Below, piece after piece: positions 17,471-29,693 of a stretch of DNA of 64,000 nt. How positions within the stretch are numbered: the stretch's first letter is position 1; each line of letters starts with the position of its first letter. The notes below the pieces were generated by a model that saw only the letters and a list, made by a program, of their open reading frames with translations, was not told the DNA's origin and searched no databases. The position numbers and the translations under genes were made by a program. The stretch is from Paguma larvata (Eukaryota; Chordata; Mammalia; Carnivora; Viverridae): NCBI GenBank assembly GCA_030068075.1, contig CM057826.1, forward strand, positions 100,305,804 to 100,369,803, given 5' to 3'.

Positions 17471-18014
17471 CTGCTAGGAATCTACCCAAGAGACACAGGA
17501 ATGCTGATGCATAGGAGCACGTGTACCCCAATGTTCATAGCAGCACTTTCGACAATAGCCAAATCATGGAAAGAGACCAAGTGCCCATCAACTGACGAAT
17601 GGATAAAGAAGATGTGGTACTTACATACAATGGACTACTACGTGGCAATGAGAAAAAATGAAATCTGGCCATGTGTAGCAACATGGATGGAACTGGAGGG
17701 TATTATGTTAAGTGAAATAAGTCAGTTAGAAAAAGACAGATACCATATGTTTCCACGAATAGGTGGACTTTGTGAAACTAAGCAAAAACCAGGGGGAGGG
17801 GAAGAGGGGAAAGGAAAAAAAGACACAGAGAGGGAGGGAGATAAAACATAAGAGACTCTCAAAGACTAAGAAAAAACTGAGGGTAAGGGGGATGAGGGAG
17901 GGGGGAGAGGGGGTGATGGGCATTAAAAAGGGCACATGTTGGGATGAACACTGGGTGTTATATGTAAACCAATTTGAAAATAAACTATTATAATATAAAA
18001 AAAATAAAATAAAA
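17471..18014 (+). mobile_element. L1 3' end, 5'-truncated, copy A
   Basis: Starts ctgctaggaatctaccc, encodes the C-terminal part of L1 ORF2 (WIKKMWYLHTMDYYVAMRKN), then a purine-rich G-rich 3' UTR and an A-rich tail. By eye it is only a few percent different from the copy at 43445. I see no clear target duplication. Confidence 0.93.
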
Positions 18015-18079
18015 GCTAGCAGCTATTCGTAAAAAAAAAATAGATTACATTAAATTAAAATGTTTACAGTGTGAATCTT

Positions 18080-18293
18080 TAAAAAAATTTTTTTAATGTT
18101 TATTTATTTTTGAGACAGAGACAGCATGAGTGGGGGGAGGGGCAGAGAGAGAAGGAGATACAGAATCTGAAGTAAGCTCCAGGCTGTGAGCTGTCAGCAC
18201 AGAGCCCAATGTGGGGCTCAAACTCATGAACCCTAAGATCATGACCTGAGCCAAAGTCAGATCCTTAACCAACGGGGCCACACAGGCACCCCT
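18080..18293 (-). repeat. Carnivore SINE, minus
   Basis: tttttttaatgtttatttat start, complement of the tRNA-like head at the end (cacacaggcacccc). Confidence 0.92.
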
Positions 18294-18311
18294 ACGGTAT
18301 ACATCTTTTTA

Positions 18312-18745
18312 TTTTCATTTTTATTATTTTTTAATAATTTATTGTCAAATTGGTTTCCATACAACATTCAGTGCTCATCCCAACAAGTACCCTCCTCTGT
18401 GCCCATCACCCACTCTACCCCCTCCCATACCCCGCTCTCCCCTCAGTTTGTTCTTAGTCTTTGAGAGTTTCTTATGTTATGTCTTCCTCCCTCTCTCTGG
18501 TCTTTTTTTTTTCCTTCCCCTCTTCCTCTCCCCCCGGTTTTCTGTCAGGTCTCACAAAGCCTACCTACGCATGGAAACATATGGCATCTGTCTTTCTCTG
18601 CCTGATTTATTTCACTCTGCATAATACCCTCCAGTTCCATCCATGTTGCCACACATGGCCAGATTTCATTCTTTCTCATTGCTGCATAGTATTCCATTGT
18701 ATATATATATATACCACATCTTCTTTATCCATTCATCAGTTGAGC
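18312..18745 (-). mobile_element. L1 3' end, 5'-truncated, antisense, with target duplication
   Basis: The complement of an L1 3' end: poly(T) side at 18312, pyrimidine-rich UTR, then ORF2 C-terminal sequence. The direct repeat atacatcttttta at 18299-18311 and 18746-18758 brackets it. Confidence 0.92.
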
Positions 18746-20439
18746 ATACATCTTTTTAAAACAACTTCCTACCTTGACTGACTTCTTAATTAACCAACCA
18801 ACTACTCATTCTTTCTAGATCAGATTAAAGGCTTTTACGGTATTTTTCTTTTCCCAATACTGATTGGAAAAAATCAAGATCCCCCCCCAAAACCTTGAGC
18901 TTCTCCTAATGAGAAGCTGGAAGGTGGACAGGCAGATACAAAGGGAGCAAAGAAAATAACCTGGCTCCCTCAGAAGTATAAGACCAGCACTGGTCAACAC
19001 ATACTGTTATGAAGAAGAGTTTTTGAAACAGAGAATTTACTTTTTAAAATGAAATTTAGAATTTGAAATGTTGAAAGAAACAGTATGTTTATATAAGCAC
19101 TTGCCTATGACTGAGAGTCAACTGGAATACAGCTTAATTTTCCTTTCTTCTTCGAATATTTAGTGTTGAGTAGCTATAGTGCGGAGGGTCCCCAGACATG
19201 GTACTATAAACTTCACTCAGACCATCAGAGAACTGACATTTGATTTTCCATCAACCATTACCATTTCTTACATAAACAACTGCTCATCAATACATTTAAG
19301 AACAACAGGAAGTGGAGAAGGAAGAACAGAGTTGTCCACGATTTAATGGAAGAACAAAGAAGAAAGATGCCTCAGGTCTAATTTGACCAGCATCCAGACC
19401 AGGTTTCTCAGTGGCCCTATGTGAGAAAGGACTCGTATCATTATTCTCAAATTTGCAATTCATAAAACTTGATCTTTTTGCTTTCCCTTGCTATGATGTA
19501 CTTAAAATAATCAGTTAATCCCTAGGGAAATTTACCTAAATCAACTGAAATTAATCCTATAGGTAGCTTGAGATATCACTGCCTGAGGACACACATATCT
19601 TGATCAAGTTGCAAAAATCACAGACTTCTTAATTAGAATTTGCTGTAGCTGAATTTCTGTTTGTCTCATATTATTCAGTTTTTACAATACCGTACTGCTT
19701 TAAGAATATTGCGCTTACTGCTAAAATCTGTAAATCTGTTTATTTAGTAATAACTATTGTCTCTCATATACCTTTCCTCTTTTCCTGGAAGTTCATGTTC
19801 CAAATATACTTAAGTCATTGGAGAGGGAGAGAGAGATTGAAACAGCCAGCTGACAAATGGACATCTAACGGTACTAAGGACAGGTATAAACCATCCAAAT
19901 TATAAAACTGGACTGAACTGATTCAGCCCCACATTTCTCCACTTTCTTTGAAAAGGCTGCTTCTGTGTCTCTTTTCCTATATTGACCTGCTTGTGAAACA
20001 GGAAAACCCAAGGGGGTGAGGTGACACAGTGAGGGGCAACTATCTTCTCTGAGCCAAGTTTTACTCAGTCCACCCATGCAGAACTGAGTAGTGGGAGGGT
20101 GGGGAGAAATGGAGTCAGCAGCTGATAGGATCTAGAGCAGAATGAATCAGTCCTCTCGGGATTGTGAATGTCTGATGCGTACGAAATTATGCATAATTCT
20201 GAGAGCCCAATATGTGAATCTGTGTGAGCAAATCTGTACATGGGAACAAGAATGCATGTGTTAGAAAAAAGGCTACAAGGAGAGGGGGTGCCCATCAACC
20301 CCGCACACACAGGTGTCACAGCTCTCTCAGGTAAATGACCCCATCTTTTGAGGAGTAAAAGAGACAGATGTCAGCAAACCTAGAAAGTAAAGCAAAGTTG
20401 GACAGAGATGTCATGCCTTTCAAATTTACTTTTTAAAAA

Positions 20440-20657
20440 TATTAAAAAAATTTTTTTTAATGTTTTATTTATTTTTGAGAGACAGACAAAGTGCGAGCAG
20501 GGGAGGGACAGAGAGAAGAAGACACAGAATCCAAAACGGTCCAGGCTCTGAGCTGTCGGCACAGAGCCCGATACGGGCCTCGAACCCATGGACCTTAAGA
20601 TCATGCATGGCCTGAGCGCAGTCGAACACTTAACTGACTGAGCCACTCAGGTGCCCC
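20440..20657 (-). repeat. Carnivore SINE, minus
   Basis: Full-length pattern from ttttttttaatgttttattt to gagccactcaggtgcccc. Confidence 0.92.
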
Positions 20658-20875
20658 GTTTTGAAAAATCTTTTAAGTCAATTTTATTTTTTCACTTTGA
20701 AAATATTCAAAGCCATAATTGAAAAATCTAGGTGGAATCAAGAGAAGAAGTCCTTCTATACCCAATGAACATGGCTCCGAGTTGTAACAAGAATACTGGG
20801 AGAAGGAACGTGCACAGCTTAGAATCAGTGCACCTGCGGCCATCCATGCACCCAAGCCTCTCCTTCCCCACATCG

Positions 20876-20985
20876 AAGGGGAAATAATATCAACACCACC
20901 AGGGCTCTTGTGAGAAGACAGCATATATAAACCAACCAACACGGTGCCTGGCACACAGCAAGTGTTAGCTCTCTAAGTGCTAAGT
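20876..20985 (-). repeat. MIR remnant
   Basis: Contains ggtgcctggcacacagcaag and the preceding gagaagacagcatatataa, the complement of the MIR 5' part. Confidence 0.6.
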
Positions 20986-22399
20986 TGGCGTGAAGGGACA
21001 TTTAACTTCCAGTCAGGGATCTGAAACATGTTATGTGAAGAGAAGGAGACTGGATGAAATCAAATTAGCAGGTTGGCTTTATAATATGAACTGTCACTAA
21101 GTATGATGTTGAGAAAACCCTGATGCATTAGAGCTGCTGGTAACGAGAGGGTTAGCTCCCCGCCCAGGCGATTTTCACGTCATGGAATCGGTGTCAGTCC
21201 GAGCCACAGGTGTGCGGGGCAGACTGTGACACAAAGGCCAAGGAAACTTCCGACAGCCCTGGTTCATCTACCCAGAGGAACATCCACGTGTTCCACTGGA
21301 ACACAGAAGCCAGCAATCAGCCTCCTGACTGGGTGGAGCAATGGGTAGAACCCCATTCAAATTTTGAATTAAAAATAATTAAAATGAAGGGGAAATCTGT
21401 CAGAGATGTAATGAGAGATTAAATCTGAGTAGAGCAAAAGAGGAAAAAAAGTTTTGGCTGATGGGCAGAAGCTCCCAGAGGCAGCTTGTAAGCCCATTAA
21501 TGGCTTGGCCTGCATCCTGGGTGTTTAGTGATTCACAGCTTGTTTAACTTCTTGTATATTCCCAACCATTCCCCAAAGTGTGATATACCTCATCTACTAT
21601 ACAGTGGTTTAATTGCACTACAAATGAGTTTACTCAACCAATTAGATCTCCAAATACTGCTAAGATATATGCCCAAATTTTATACAAGTGGGGCTTTACA
21701 GATCATCCTATTCTAGAATTCCACTGCCAACAAACTCTATCAGGGCTCAAACCCAGAGACTCATTAAATCAAAGTTCAGTCTTTTCCCTAATGAAGGAAG
21801 AAATCCTCAGATGATCTTGAAAACTAAAACGAACTAAAACCAAATAACAAACAAATGAAACTTGCAAACAACTGTATGCCAAAATAATTTCCTTGGGGGG
21901 ACAAGTTTCAATGAGACCCTTAAACAAAATAAAATATCCTAAAAATAAAGTATCAGAAAACATTTATAAGCTACATCAGGAAATCCACCATTTGACATAA
22001 TCCTGAAAATAAATCAGGGAAGCACAGGAAGGGCTCACAAATATTTAAGTTCTTCGCTAAGTTAATGGTGTGGAAAACATTAGGTTAAAAAAAAAAGCGT
22101 AAGGAGAAACATCCCTTGTGGCATAACAGAAATGGCTTTTATCTCATCTGCTCGTATGTGTGATAAATGGCAATAAATGTCTATGGGATTGTTTATTGCT
22201 CTCCATATACAGATGGAATTGAGATTAATACTTAATTAAACTAGAGCTCTTGGGCTGTCTAAGATGGATCAAGACACAGTATGTGTATTAATTACCCTTC
22301 CTGTTTCTTAGTAACTCAGAAGGATCTTGTCACCATTGACCTACGCTGTGAGAAGAAAAGCTTATGCCTATGAAAATGAATCAAGAAAGGGGCACCACT

Positions 22400-22609
22400 G
22401 GGATGCCTGGGCAACTCATTTGGTTAAGTGTCTGACTCTTGGTTTCAGTCAGGTCACTGTTAAAACAGTTCGGGAGTTCGAGCCCCACATTGGGCTCTGT
22501 GTTGACAGCGCAGAGTAGGCTTGGAATTCTCCCTCTCCCTTTTGCTCTCTGGCCCTCCCTTGCTCTCTCTCTCTCTCTAAAATAAATAAATAAAACATTA
22601 AAAAAAGGG
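22400..22609 (+). repeat. Carnivore SINE, plus, with 11-bp target duplication
   Basis: Head gggatgcctgggcaactcat, tail aaaataaataaataaaacat. The direct repeat ggggcaccact at 22389-22399 and 22610-22620 is perfect. Confidence 0.94.
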
Positions 22610-22924
22610 GGGGCACCACTAATGTGATCAGACTGGAACACAGACATCAAACGAAAAAAGAAAAACCTTGGTGTAATATAAAGACTAAAGGAAATGAACT
22701 GTAAGTTTTCAAGCAGCCTTTTTACTGAATTACTTCTCTCACAAGGTTGACTGGTGGTCAGACTGAAAAGTAGTGGCAAATTTTTAAGTAGTAATGCTAT
22801 ATATGAGTGTACATATGCTTAAAGATTATATATATCCGAATGTAGATGTGTGTGTATGCATATTTAAGACCAAGAGTCAGGTATTTCTGCAGTCCAAACA
22901 GTGGAATAAAGGAGGCAGAAACTG

Positions 22925-22946
22925 CTGTATATATATATATATATAA
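22925..22946 (+). repeat. TA dinucleotide tract
   Basis: About ten TA units. Confidence 0.85.
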
Positions 22947-23192
22947 ATTTTCCTTTACTTTATAAAGCCTCCTTCTCCATACCTCCAAAATAACTCCAGA
23001 TCACCTGATACATTTTCTTGATGGAGTATATAAATGAAAAACGATTTTGGCTGCACGTTGTACCCGCCAGTGGAGGAGCGGTGATCTGAAAACTCAAGTC
23101 CCTAATGACATCTATTTGGCCTAAGATAAATGTGAAGAATATATTACTCAGGTGTGTTAAAATACAATAGAGAGTTTTTTTGAATTACTCAC

Positions 23193-23278
23193 CCATAGGC
23201 TCCATTGCTAATCAATTTAATCGTTTCAAAATCACTTTCTCGAGGTTTCCTTTGAAGTTTCAGGGAAGTATTAGAGCT
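23193..23278 (-). CDS. MAST4: MAST4 exon 9 of window (kinase start, nucleotide loop)
   Basis: Eighty-six nucleotides encode residues 299-326 plus two bases of Gly327. RKPRESDFETIKLISNGAYG enters the kinase N-lobe. The nucleotide-binding loop is S322-N-G-A-Y-G327, so the first Gly of the usual GxGxxG is replaced, a known MAST-family trait. Residue 307 is Gln where I recall Arg in human MAST4. Two acceptors, ag|agct and agag|ctct, are possible. The first keeps the frame with exon 8. Confidence 0.97.
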
Positions 23279-23883
23279 CTGGGAAACAAAATATGGAAGT
23301 TAGAAAATAGCTGACAACTCAAGAAAATGATTTTAACAGAAACATAAATAATATTTGCATGATATGCTCCAGTGTTTATATGCTGAAATGCAGTATTCCA
23401 GCCAAAGGAACCTGAGAGACAACTTTAAAGATCAATTTTGCAGAGCAGTGCTGATACACTACTTCTCATGACAGAGCCTCGGTCTCATGTAAGTGAATCT
23501 CCATTTCCAGGAGATGAAGGCTTTTGAAAATTTCCAACTTTAATTTACCTTTGTAAACTATTATTTTTAGCCTCATCCTAGTATATTTATGTTTTGAGAC
23601 TTAAGTCCAGAACGTCAAACCTTAATTCAGGTTTCAGTCAGCAAGGAAAGAACGGGTTGTTGTGGTTCTACATAAGCTGATGGATACAGGAGTTCTGATC
23701 TGTCCCTGACTGGAGGATGTCCGTGTCCTTTCTGTGGTAACCTTTCTTGTTTCAAAAAAGTAGTCAGCAACAAAGGAGCACTCGAACAGACAATGCGTGC
23801 CTTTCTTTACTTTCATATCATTACTCTTAGGATGCTTTAGGTATCTACTTTCAATAAGATAGCTCTTTAAAAAGGTGAGGTGA

Positions 23884-24060
23884 GGGGCACCTAGGGACTC
23901 AATTGGTTAAGCATCTGATTCTTGATTTTGGCTCAGGTCATGATCTAATGGTTTATGGGTTCAAGCCCCACATTGGACTCTGTGCTGTCAGTGTGGAGCC
24001 TGTATGGGATTCTCTCTCCCTCTCTCTCAAAATAAATTAATAATTTTTTTTAAATAAAAA
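23884..24060 (+). repeat. Carnivore SINE, plus
   Basis: Head ggggcacctagggactcaat, tail aaaataaattaataa. Confidence 0.9.
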
Positions 24061-24826
24061 GTTTAGCTCAAAGGAAAATAATAAGCGAAATGTTTTGTTT
24101 TGTTTTGAATTCTCTCATACTCCATGTATCTTAGCACTGAAAGGCTGAGCAGTAACAGCCCCTCTGCTCCCACTGCAGAGCCCAGAATTCCCTTCCTATT
24201 ATTTTGCAAGAAACTCTATGAGTCTAAGGTGTGTGTCACCCTCCCCAACCCAATGCTGTCATGTGCTGACATGCTGTCCCATTCATCTTTCGGAGACTTA
24301 GGTACCCAGCTTCCCACATTCCTCTCTGCTCGAGCTCTCTCACCATCCCAAATGACTTCAGTGTCTACGCAGGTAACCCACTCAACACCCTGGCCTCTGG
24401 GTTACTTGAGTTATTTACCAAACAACTCTTTCTCTCTTCTATTTCCCCTTGGCCTCTGGCCACATGCCTTGGGTCCAGTCATCACTGCTAACACCCCATC
24501 ACAGAAAATGTAATTCAAGATGAGGACCACGCACTTGTTCTACTATTCTATTGTGATGGGTCCCCACAGCTTTGGGCTGAAAGGTCCTGTTCAAAGCCCA
24601 CCTGTCTCATTAAGTCTTCCCCACCCAGGTGACCTCATTCATGCCCAAAGATGATTCCTATCTCACTCAGAACTCCACCTAAAACTATCCGAGTGCCAGA
24701 AAATCCTACACCATGAATGCAGTTGCTAATTTGATGGCTCTTCTTGAATGTCCCCCCAAAAAACTTAAATCTAAACACATTCAAAATTGTAATAACTATG
24801 ATAAAATTAACATAAACAGCCATTAG

Positions 24827-24947
24827 GATGCCTGGGTGGCTTAGACAGTTGAGCTTTTGACTCTTGATTTCACCTCAGGTCATGATCTCAAGCTTGAGAG
24901 ATTAAGCCCTGCGTAGGGCTGCACACTGAGCATGGAGCCTGCTTAAG

Positions 24948-24995
<48 letters not shown>

Positions 24996-25057
24996 TCCTC
25001 TGCCCCTGTCCCCAGCTTGTATGCACTTTCTGTCTCTCAAAAATAAACAAAAAAACC
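24827..25057 (+). repeat. Carnivore SINE, plus, with expanded CT tract
   Basis: Head ggatgcctgggtggcttaga. The CT tract at about 24951-24995 is longer than in the other copies. Confidence 0.92.
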
Positions 25058-25062
25058 CAACT

Positions 25063-25245
25063 ATCATTTATTTAGCATTTAGTAGTGCTGCTGACCTAAC
25101 CATCTAACACAAACTATCTCACTTAATATTTTATCTTTATTTTACAGAAGAGGAAACTGAGGCACAGAGATTCCTACAGCTAGCAAGAGGTACAGCCAGC
25201 CTTCAAATCCAGGCAATGTTACTCCAGAGCCTGGATTCTTAGTCC
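25063..25245 (+). repeat. MIR element
   Basis: Contains attttacagaagaggaaact, gaggcacagag and ccagagcctggattctt in MIR order. Confidence 0.8.
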
Positions 25246-26047
25246 CCAGGCTACACAGCTGCCACTCTTTCCCCCCCCACTTGCTTCAGGCTGGTTCCCC
25301 TCTGGTGCTCATGATTAGGGACAACAGCCTCCTGGAACTGTCACCTGTGTCGCTATACAGCCTCCTGAGTGGCTTCCCCATGGTCACCCCTGCGTGTTCC
25401 CCTCACCCCATCTACTATCTGGACTGCAGTCAGAGGACTGTAAGCCATGACTCTGACTGGGTCATCTTCCTGTCCACCTGTCTCCACCCCTCAAACACAT
25501 CCATTTCCTCCTAAGTTCAATAGTTTCCCACTGTTCCTTGAAAGAAAAGATTTGAAAAGATGATCAACAAAGACCTGTATGTCCGGTGTTTACCTAAGCT
25601 CTCCAATCGTTGTGGTCTCCTTGCCCTTAGTTTCAGATGCACTCTGCTCCCTTGTGGCAGAGTCTTTGCCCAGGATGTTCCCTTGGCCTGGAATGTTCCC
25701 TCTGCCCCTTCTCATCCTAGCAACTTCTCATGCCACATCTCCTATGCCATTTCCTTGGGAGTCTTAATGGACTGGCAAGACTACGGTCAATTTCTGTATG
25801 TTTAATAGCACATGGCCCTTTTTCCTCATCGATCTTATGTTCAGGTTTAGCATTTTTATTTTTTCGTGCATGATTTCTTTTTATTAATTTGTTTCTCTTT
25901 GAAAAAGGGGACTAAAATTATATGCTTACTGCCATGCACATAGAAGCACAATACATGTTTAGTGAAGAAAAAGTAATTAACATACTCCAAATCTCCAGAT
26001 GTTGCTAAGCGGAAAAACCAACATATTTCATCAAGAAAGACACTTAC

Positions 26048-26115
26048 ACTCACTGATTCATCTGTTTCTGGTGTTTCTGCTGTCCCACTGTCATAGTTTC
26101 CCAGCTGAGCCATTT
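26048..26115 (-). CDS. MAST4: MAST4 exon 8 of window (linker before kinase)
   Basis: Sixty-eight nucleotides finish Glu276 and encode residues 277-298, MAQLGNYDSGTAETPETDES then VS. The acceptor is aatttag and the donor gtaagt. It is an acidic, Ser/Thr-rich linker between DUF1908 and the kinase. This linker differs among MAST paralogues and supports the MAST4 assignment. The acceptor is preceded on the transcript strand by an uninterrupted T tract that contributes the polypyrimidine signal. Confidence 0.95.
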
Positions 26116-26689
26116 CTAAATTAAAAAAAAAAAAAAAAGCAAAGTTTAAGGAAAATGCAACAATTACAACTAGATAAGAAGTAATTTCTTTGATATTAAA
26201 AAAAATTTATACTTCAATAAACCCATGGGAAAACCTTAAATCAAAAATTCACCAGCTGCCATTTTTGAAATTGTTCATTAGGTGCCCTTCCCTAGAACCC
26301 ATTTCTTATGAACACCTAGACACAGGTACTCGAGAGCTGTACCTCTGCTTCAGCTGGCAGGATTCACTAGCCAACACAATCACTCCAGTGAGGGGTCAGT
26401 GTGGGGATGGACGGCAGATGTATGTGTCAATGACTGTACTTCTAATAGGATTCTCAAGAGAGGCAAGTTTCCCAGGCTCTGAAAGGCATCAAAGATGCAC
26501 TGACCACAGCTCAGAGATAATTTTCTACTTGTGGCTGAGCATTCCTTATTCCATTCTTTCAGAAACATCCATGGAGCGATATCCCCTGCCTGGTACACTA
26601 AGAACTTGCAATTTGCCACAAAGGAAGTAATAGTTAAGAGAGGCTGATGATGAGAAGGCTTGGGTCACCATCGCAATGGGCACTTACTA

Positions 26690-26850
26690 GGGTCCTTTTA
26701 ACCTCAGGCTCTTCCTCTGTAAGATGACAACAATGTATTTATCTCTTACGAGTTTCCTGTAAGTATGACATAGGATATTCGCATAAGGCTCCTAGCATGC
26801 TGACTAACAAAAATTAAGTGTTCGTTGAATACTGATTGTTATTTATTATT
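26690..26850 (-). repeat. MIR remnant
   Basis: Contains cctcaggctcttcctctgta and ttcctgtaagtatgac in the order of the MIR complement. Confidence 0.55.
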
Positions 26851-27643
26851 ATTAATTACATCATGTAAAGTAGTCAATCGTGGGCTGGACGCCACATGCC
26901 TGACAAAGTACGACATTGGTGGTGTGGTTAGAAGAGACGAAACAAAAAAGAAAAACAGAAACGAACAAAAAAAAAAAAGACAAAGGCATTTAACCGCTCA
27001 TCTTACAATGGAACAGATTTCTGAATCTACATAAGTAAATGAAGAAACCTACTTCATTTTATGTTCATTTTAATTTCTACACTTAAAGACAAAAAGATGT
27101 TTAATTAAAAAAAAATGAAGAATTCCCTCCAAAACTTTGACAGGTAGTTATCTCTGAGTGGTAAGACCACAGGTAACTTGAATTTTCTACTTTTCTAAAA
27201 TTGAACATGTATGCTAAGTTAGATATATAATAACTTATATTTAAGTTATAGCTTTTAGTTACCTATTTTTGTGTGCATCTAAAAGTAGTTCTTAGGCTCT
27301 CATTTCATGTATTCATATTCTTATAAATATAATCATCCTTTTTGGGAGAGATTACACATAAAAGATATGAAGCAAAACAACAATGGAGTGCTGTCTCTAG
27401 ATAAAAATTAACAAACTCCAGAATCTACAATAAGTGAAGACTGTTACTAACTTTCCCAGTTTATCGGTAGACAAAAATCAAGAATAAAAATGAGCTCAGC
27501 ACTCATTACATGCTTCCTTGGTGTCATTCCAGTGATGTCAACATCCTCTATGACTAGCACTTTAGACTGAAAAACAGTGTGTTCAGTTGCAGGGTTTCTC
27601 CAGAAAAAGACTGATTTTAATACTGTTTACATAAAAAGCAATA

Positions 27644-27840
27644 GGAGCTAACAGGTATTAAGCATTACTGTATCGTGGGGAGACATAACTCATATAATCT
27701 CAAAAACAACTCCATGAATAGGTGCCACTACCCTGGTTTTATGGAAAGAACACTGAGGCACAGAGAGGCTCATCAAAAGCATGGTCAAGGCCACAGCCTG
27801 CAGCGCTGGTGCCAGGGTGCGGACCTGGGCATTTCCACTC
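27644..27840 (+). repeat. MIR element
   Basis: Contains gagctaacaggtattaagca, aacactgaggcacagagagg and tgcggacctgggcatttcca. Confidence 0.75.
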
Positions 27841-29560
27841 CACACCTTCACTCCAGACTTTCAAAGGTCAGACTGTAGGGCTGTTTAGTGCAGGTATTGA
27901 CAAGAAAGGACACAAATGTAGATCAGAGTTTGTAATAACAGCATGCTAAGTGATAATAAATAGATTAAAAATTATCCTCAGATCTGAATCAAGAAAATGG
28001 AGTGTCAAGAGTTAAAAACACAACTCCCAGTGATAAATTTGTATTACGGAACTCAAAACTGCTCCAAGATCACAATTACAAATTGTTCAGAGTCTCTATA
28101 AAGGTTCACAAATGGGTCTCAGATTATTCACTCATCAAAGTTCAGCCTACAGTGTTATTTCCTGCCAGGTAAGAAAAGTGTGAAGAGCTCACTCGCTCTA
28201 GAAATTCAAGTGCTGAAACAACCTTAACTCTACCAGCGTGAACAGTCACTATAATATACTTTGACAGCCTCCCCACTCCAATTATTTTCATAAAAAAACA
28301 AATTAAAAGATGGTTCTGTTTTAAATAGGATTTCTGCTAAATAACTATTATCTGGGAAATACATATTATTTGCAAGCAGTGGGTAGTAATGGAATGGAAC
28401 CAAGAGTCAGCTTTTGAAGCAGGAAGCTAAGGCATCATTTTGTAATGCCTGAAGAGATTTTTAAAACTCATCTAAATACCATTAAACATCTGCCCTTTTT
28501 ATTTCATTGATTTAAACCATTTCTGAAGACTCATGATTCAAAAAGGTAAAGATGGTAATTTAAAAGCCATGGGGAAAAATCTCTCCCCAGGGAACTTTTC
28601 AGAAAAGCAGCCACCAGACTCTGATAAGTGATGAATCTGTTGTGGTATTGCTTTCAGTACAGTATAAATTTATCTGGCATTATCTCCCAGTAATGCATGC
28701 ATCATTTCCCTGGAAGCAAAGATCGGATGGCCGTGAGAGCGAACAAAGCCGGGGAAACAGGAGAGCAGGGCAGAGAGCAGCAGGTTCTCTGGCTTTAGAT
28801 GGGAAAATATCTGTGCCAACAGTTACCATCATTACAAACAATTTAGCAAGATAAACACTGTTTGCAAATTCAATTTAATGAACCAGGAAGACAATTTCGA
28901 ACGGAGGAGTCTCTGATTGTTTTTGACTCTTTCTAGGCAGTATGTAACTTAAGTGTTTTAAATGACCATGCAACAGTAACAAGCAGGAAAAGGTAGGGGG
29001 TTGGCCGGTAGTTTCCCAGAATTAGATTTTTAAAAAACCACTAACAGGGTACTTAGTCTTCTGTGTATTTAATAGCACTGGATGTACTTTCTTCATCTTA
29101 ACCAACCAGAAATGCTTTCACAAGCTTTAAAAAACATTCCCCCCCACCACGGACATTCCTCTATATCATCATTTTTTCAAAAATTTTTTTTGTTACATGC
29201 AAAAATAGCTCTAATCTATGGGCTGTATTACTCCCCAATTGCTTTAAATGTCACTTTTAATTTAATTATAATTAATTTCTTTAGCAACATCTTCAAAAGC
29301 ACAAGTGCACTTGAGGAGAACCCAACTGAGCTTTGCCAAAGAGAAAATGGAGAAGACTGAAATCGAAACCCTTTCAGGACACTCTGGCATTGTCAGGCTG
29401 ACCGGCCTCTCGGATTTCAAGGCCTATCCCCATACTCTAGGTACAACACAAAATAGGTAGGGTTCACCTTTTCATGTGGAAAAAGTCAAAACCTGCTAAG
29501 TTCTCGTATGAAGTCACAGTGCCTATGCAAGTAAGAGGCCAGCCCAACCAAGGGACTCAC

Positions 29561-29693
29561 CTTCCAAAGGATCCTTATTGAGCCCCAGCTGGCTAATGAT
29601 GTACCTGGGAATGTCGGTTTTAATACCCTGGCCTTCTTTGGCATGGCCTTCTGCTGCTTCCAACAGGTAGTAAAATTCTTCAGGATCGAATTC
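29561..29693 (-). CDS. MAST4: MAST4 exon 7 of window (DUF1908 C-terminal part)
   Basis: One hundred thirty-three nucleotides encode residues 232-275, [16 protein letters not shown] through [14 protein letters not shown] to DPLE, plus one base of Glu276. The acceptor is ctgctag and the donor gtgagt. This is a strongly conserved MAST-family block closing the pre-kinase domain. Phase 0 in, phase 1 out. Confidence 0.97.

Larger units (their letters stand above)
23279..26047 (-). other. MAST4: MAST4 intron between exons 8 and 9
   Basis: This 2.8-kb phase-0 intron holds two plus SINEs (23884-24060 and 24827-25057, the second with a long CT tract), a MIR (25063-25245) and, at about 25380-25800, a pyrimidine-rich segment resembling an old L2 remnant. 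Confidence 0.8.
26116..29560 (-). other. MAST4: MAST4 intron between exons 7 and 8
   Basis: This 3.4-kb phase-1 intron holds MIR-like remnants (about 26690-26850 and 27644-27840). The remaining sequence is AT-rich without young insertions, which is unusual for this window and may include conserved non-coding sequence (28000-28900). Confidence 0.75.

Noticed and set aside
17501..17851. 116-codon open frame, repeated at 43475-43825
   Set aside because: It is the C-terminal part of L1 ORF2 in truncated retrotransposons, not a host gene.
24124..24513. 129-codon open frame on the plus strand
   Set aside because: Pyrimidine-rich intron sequence next to a SINE, with no motif or splice support.
26190..26630. 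146-codon open frame on the plus strand near exon 8
   Set aside because: Opposite strand to MAST4, no conserved motif, and an irregular composition typical of chance open frames.
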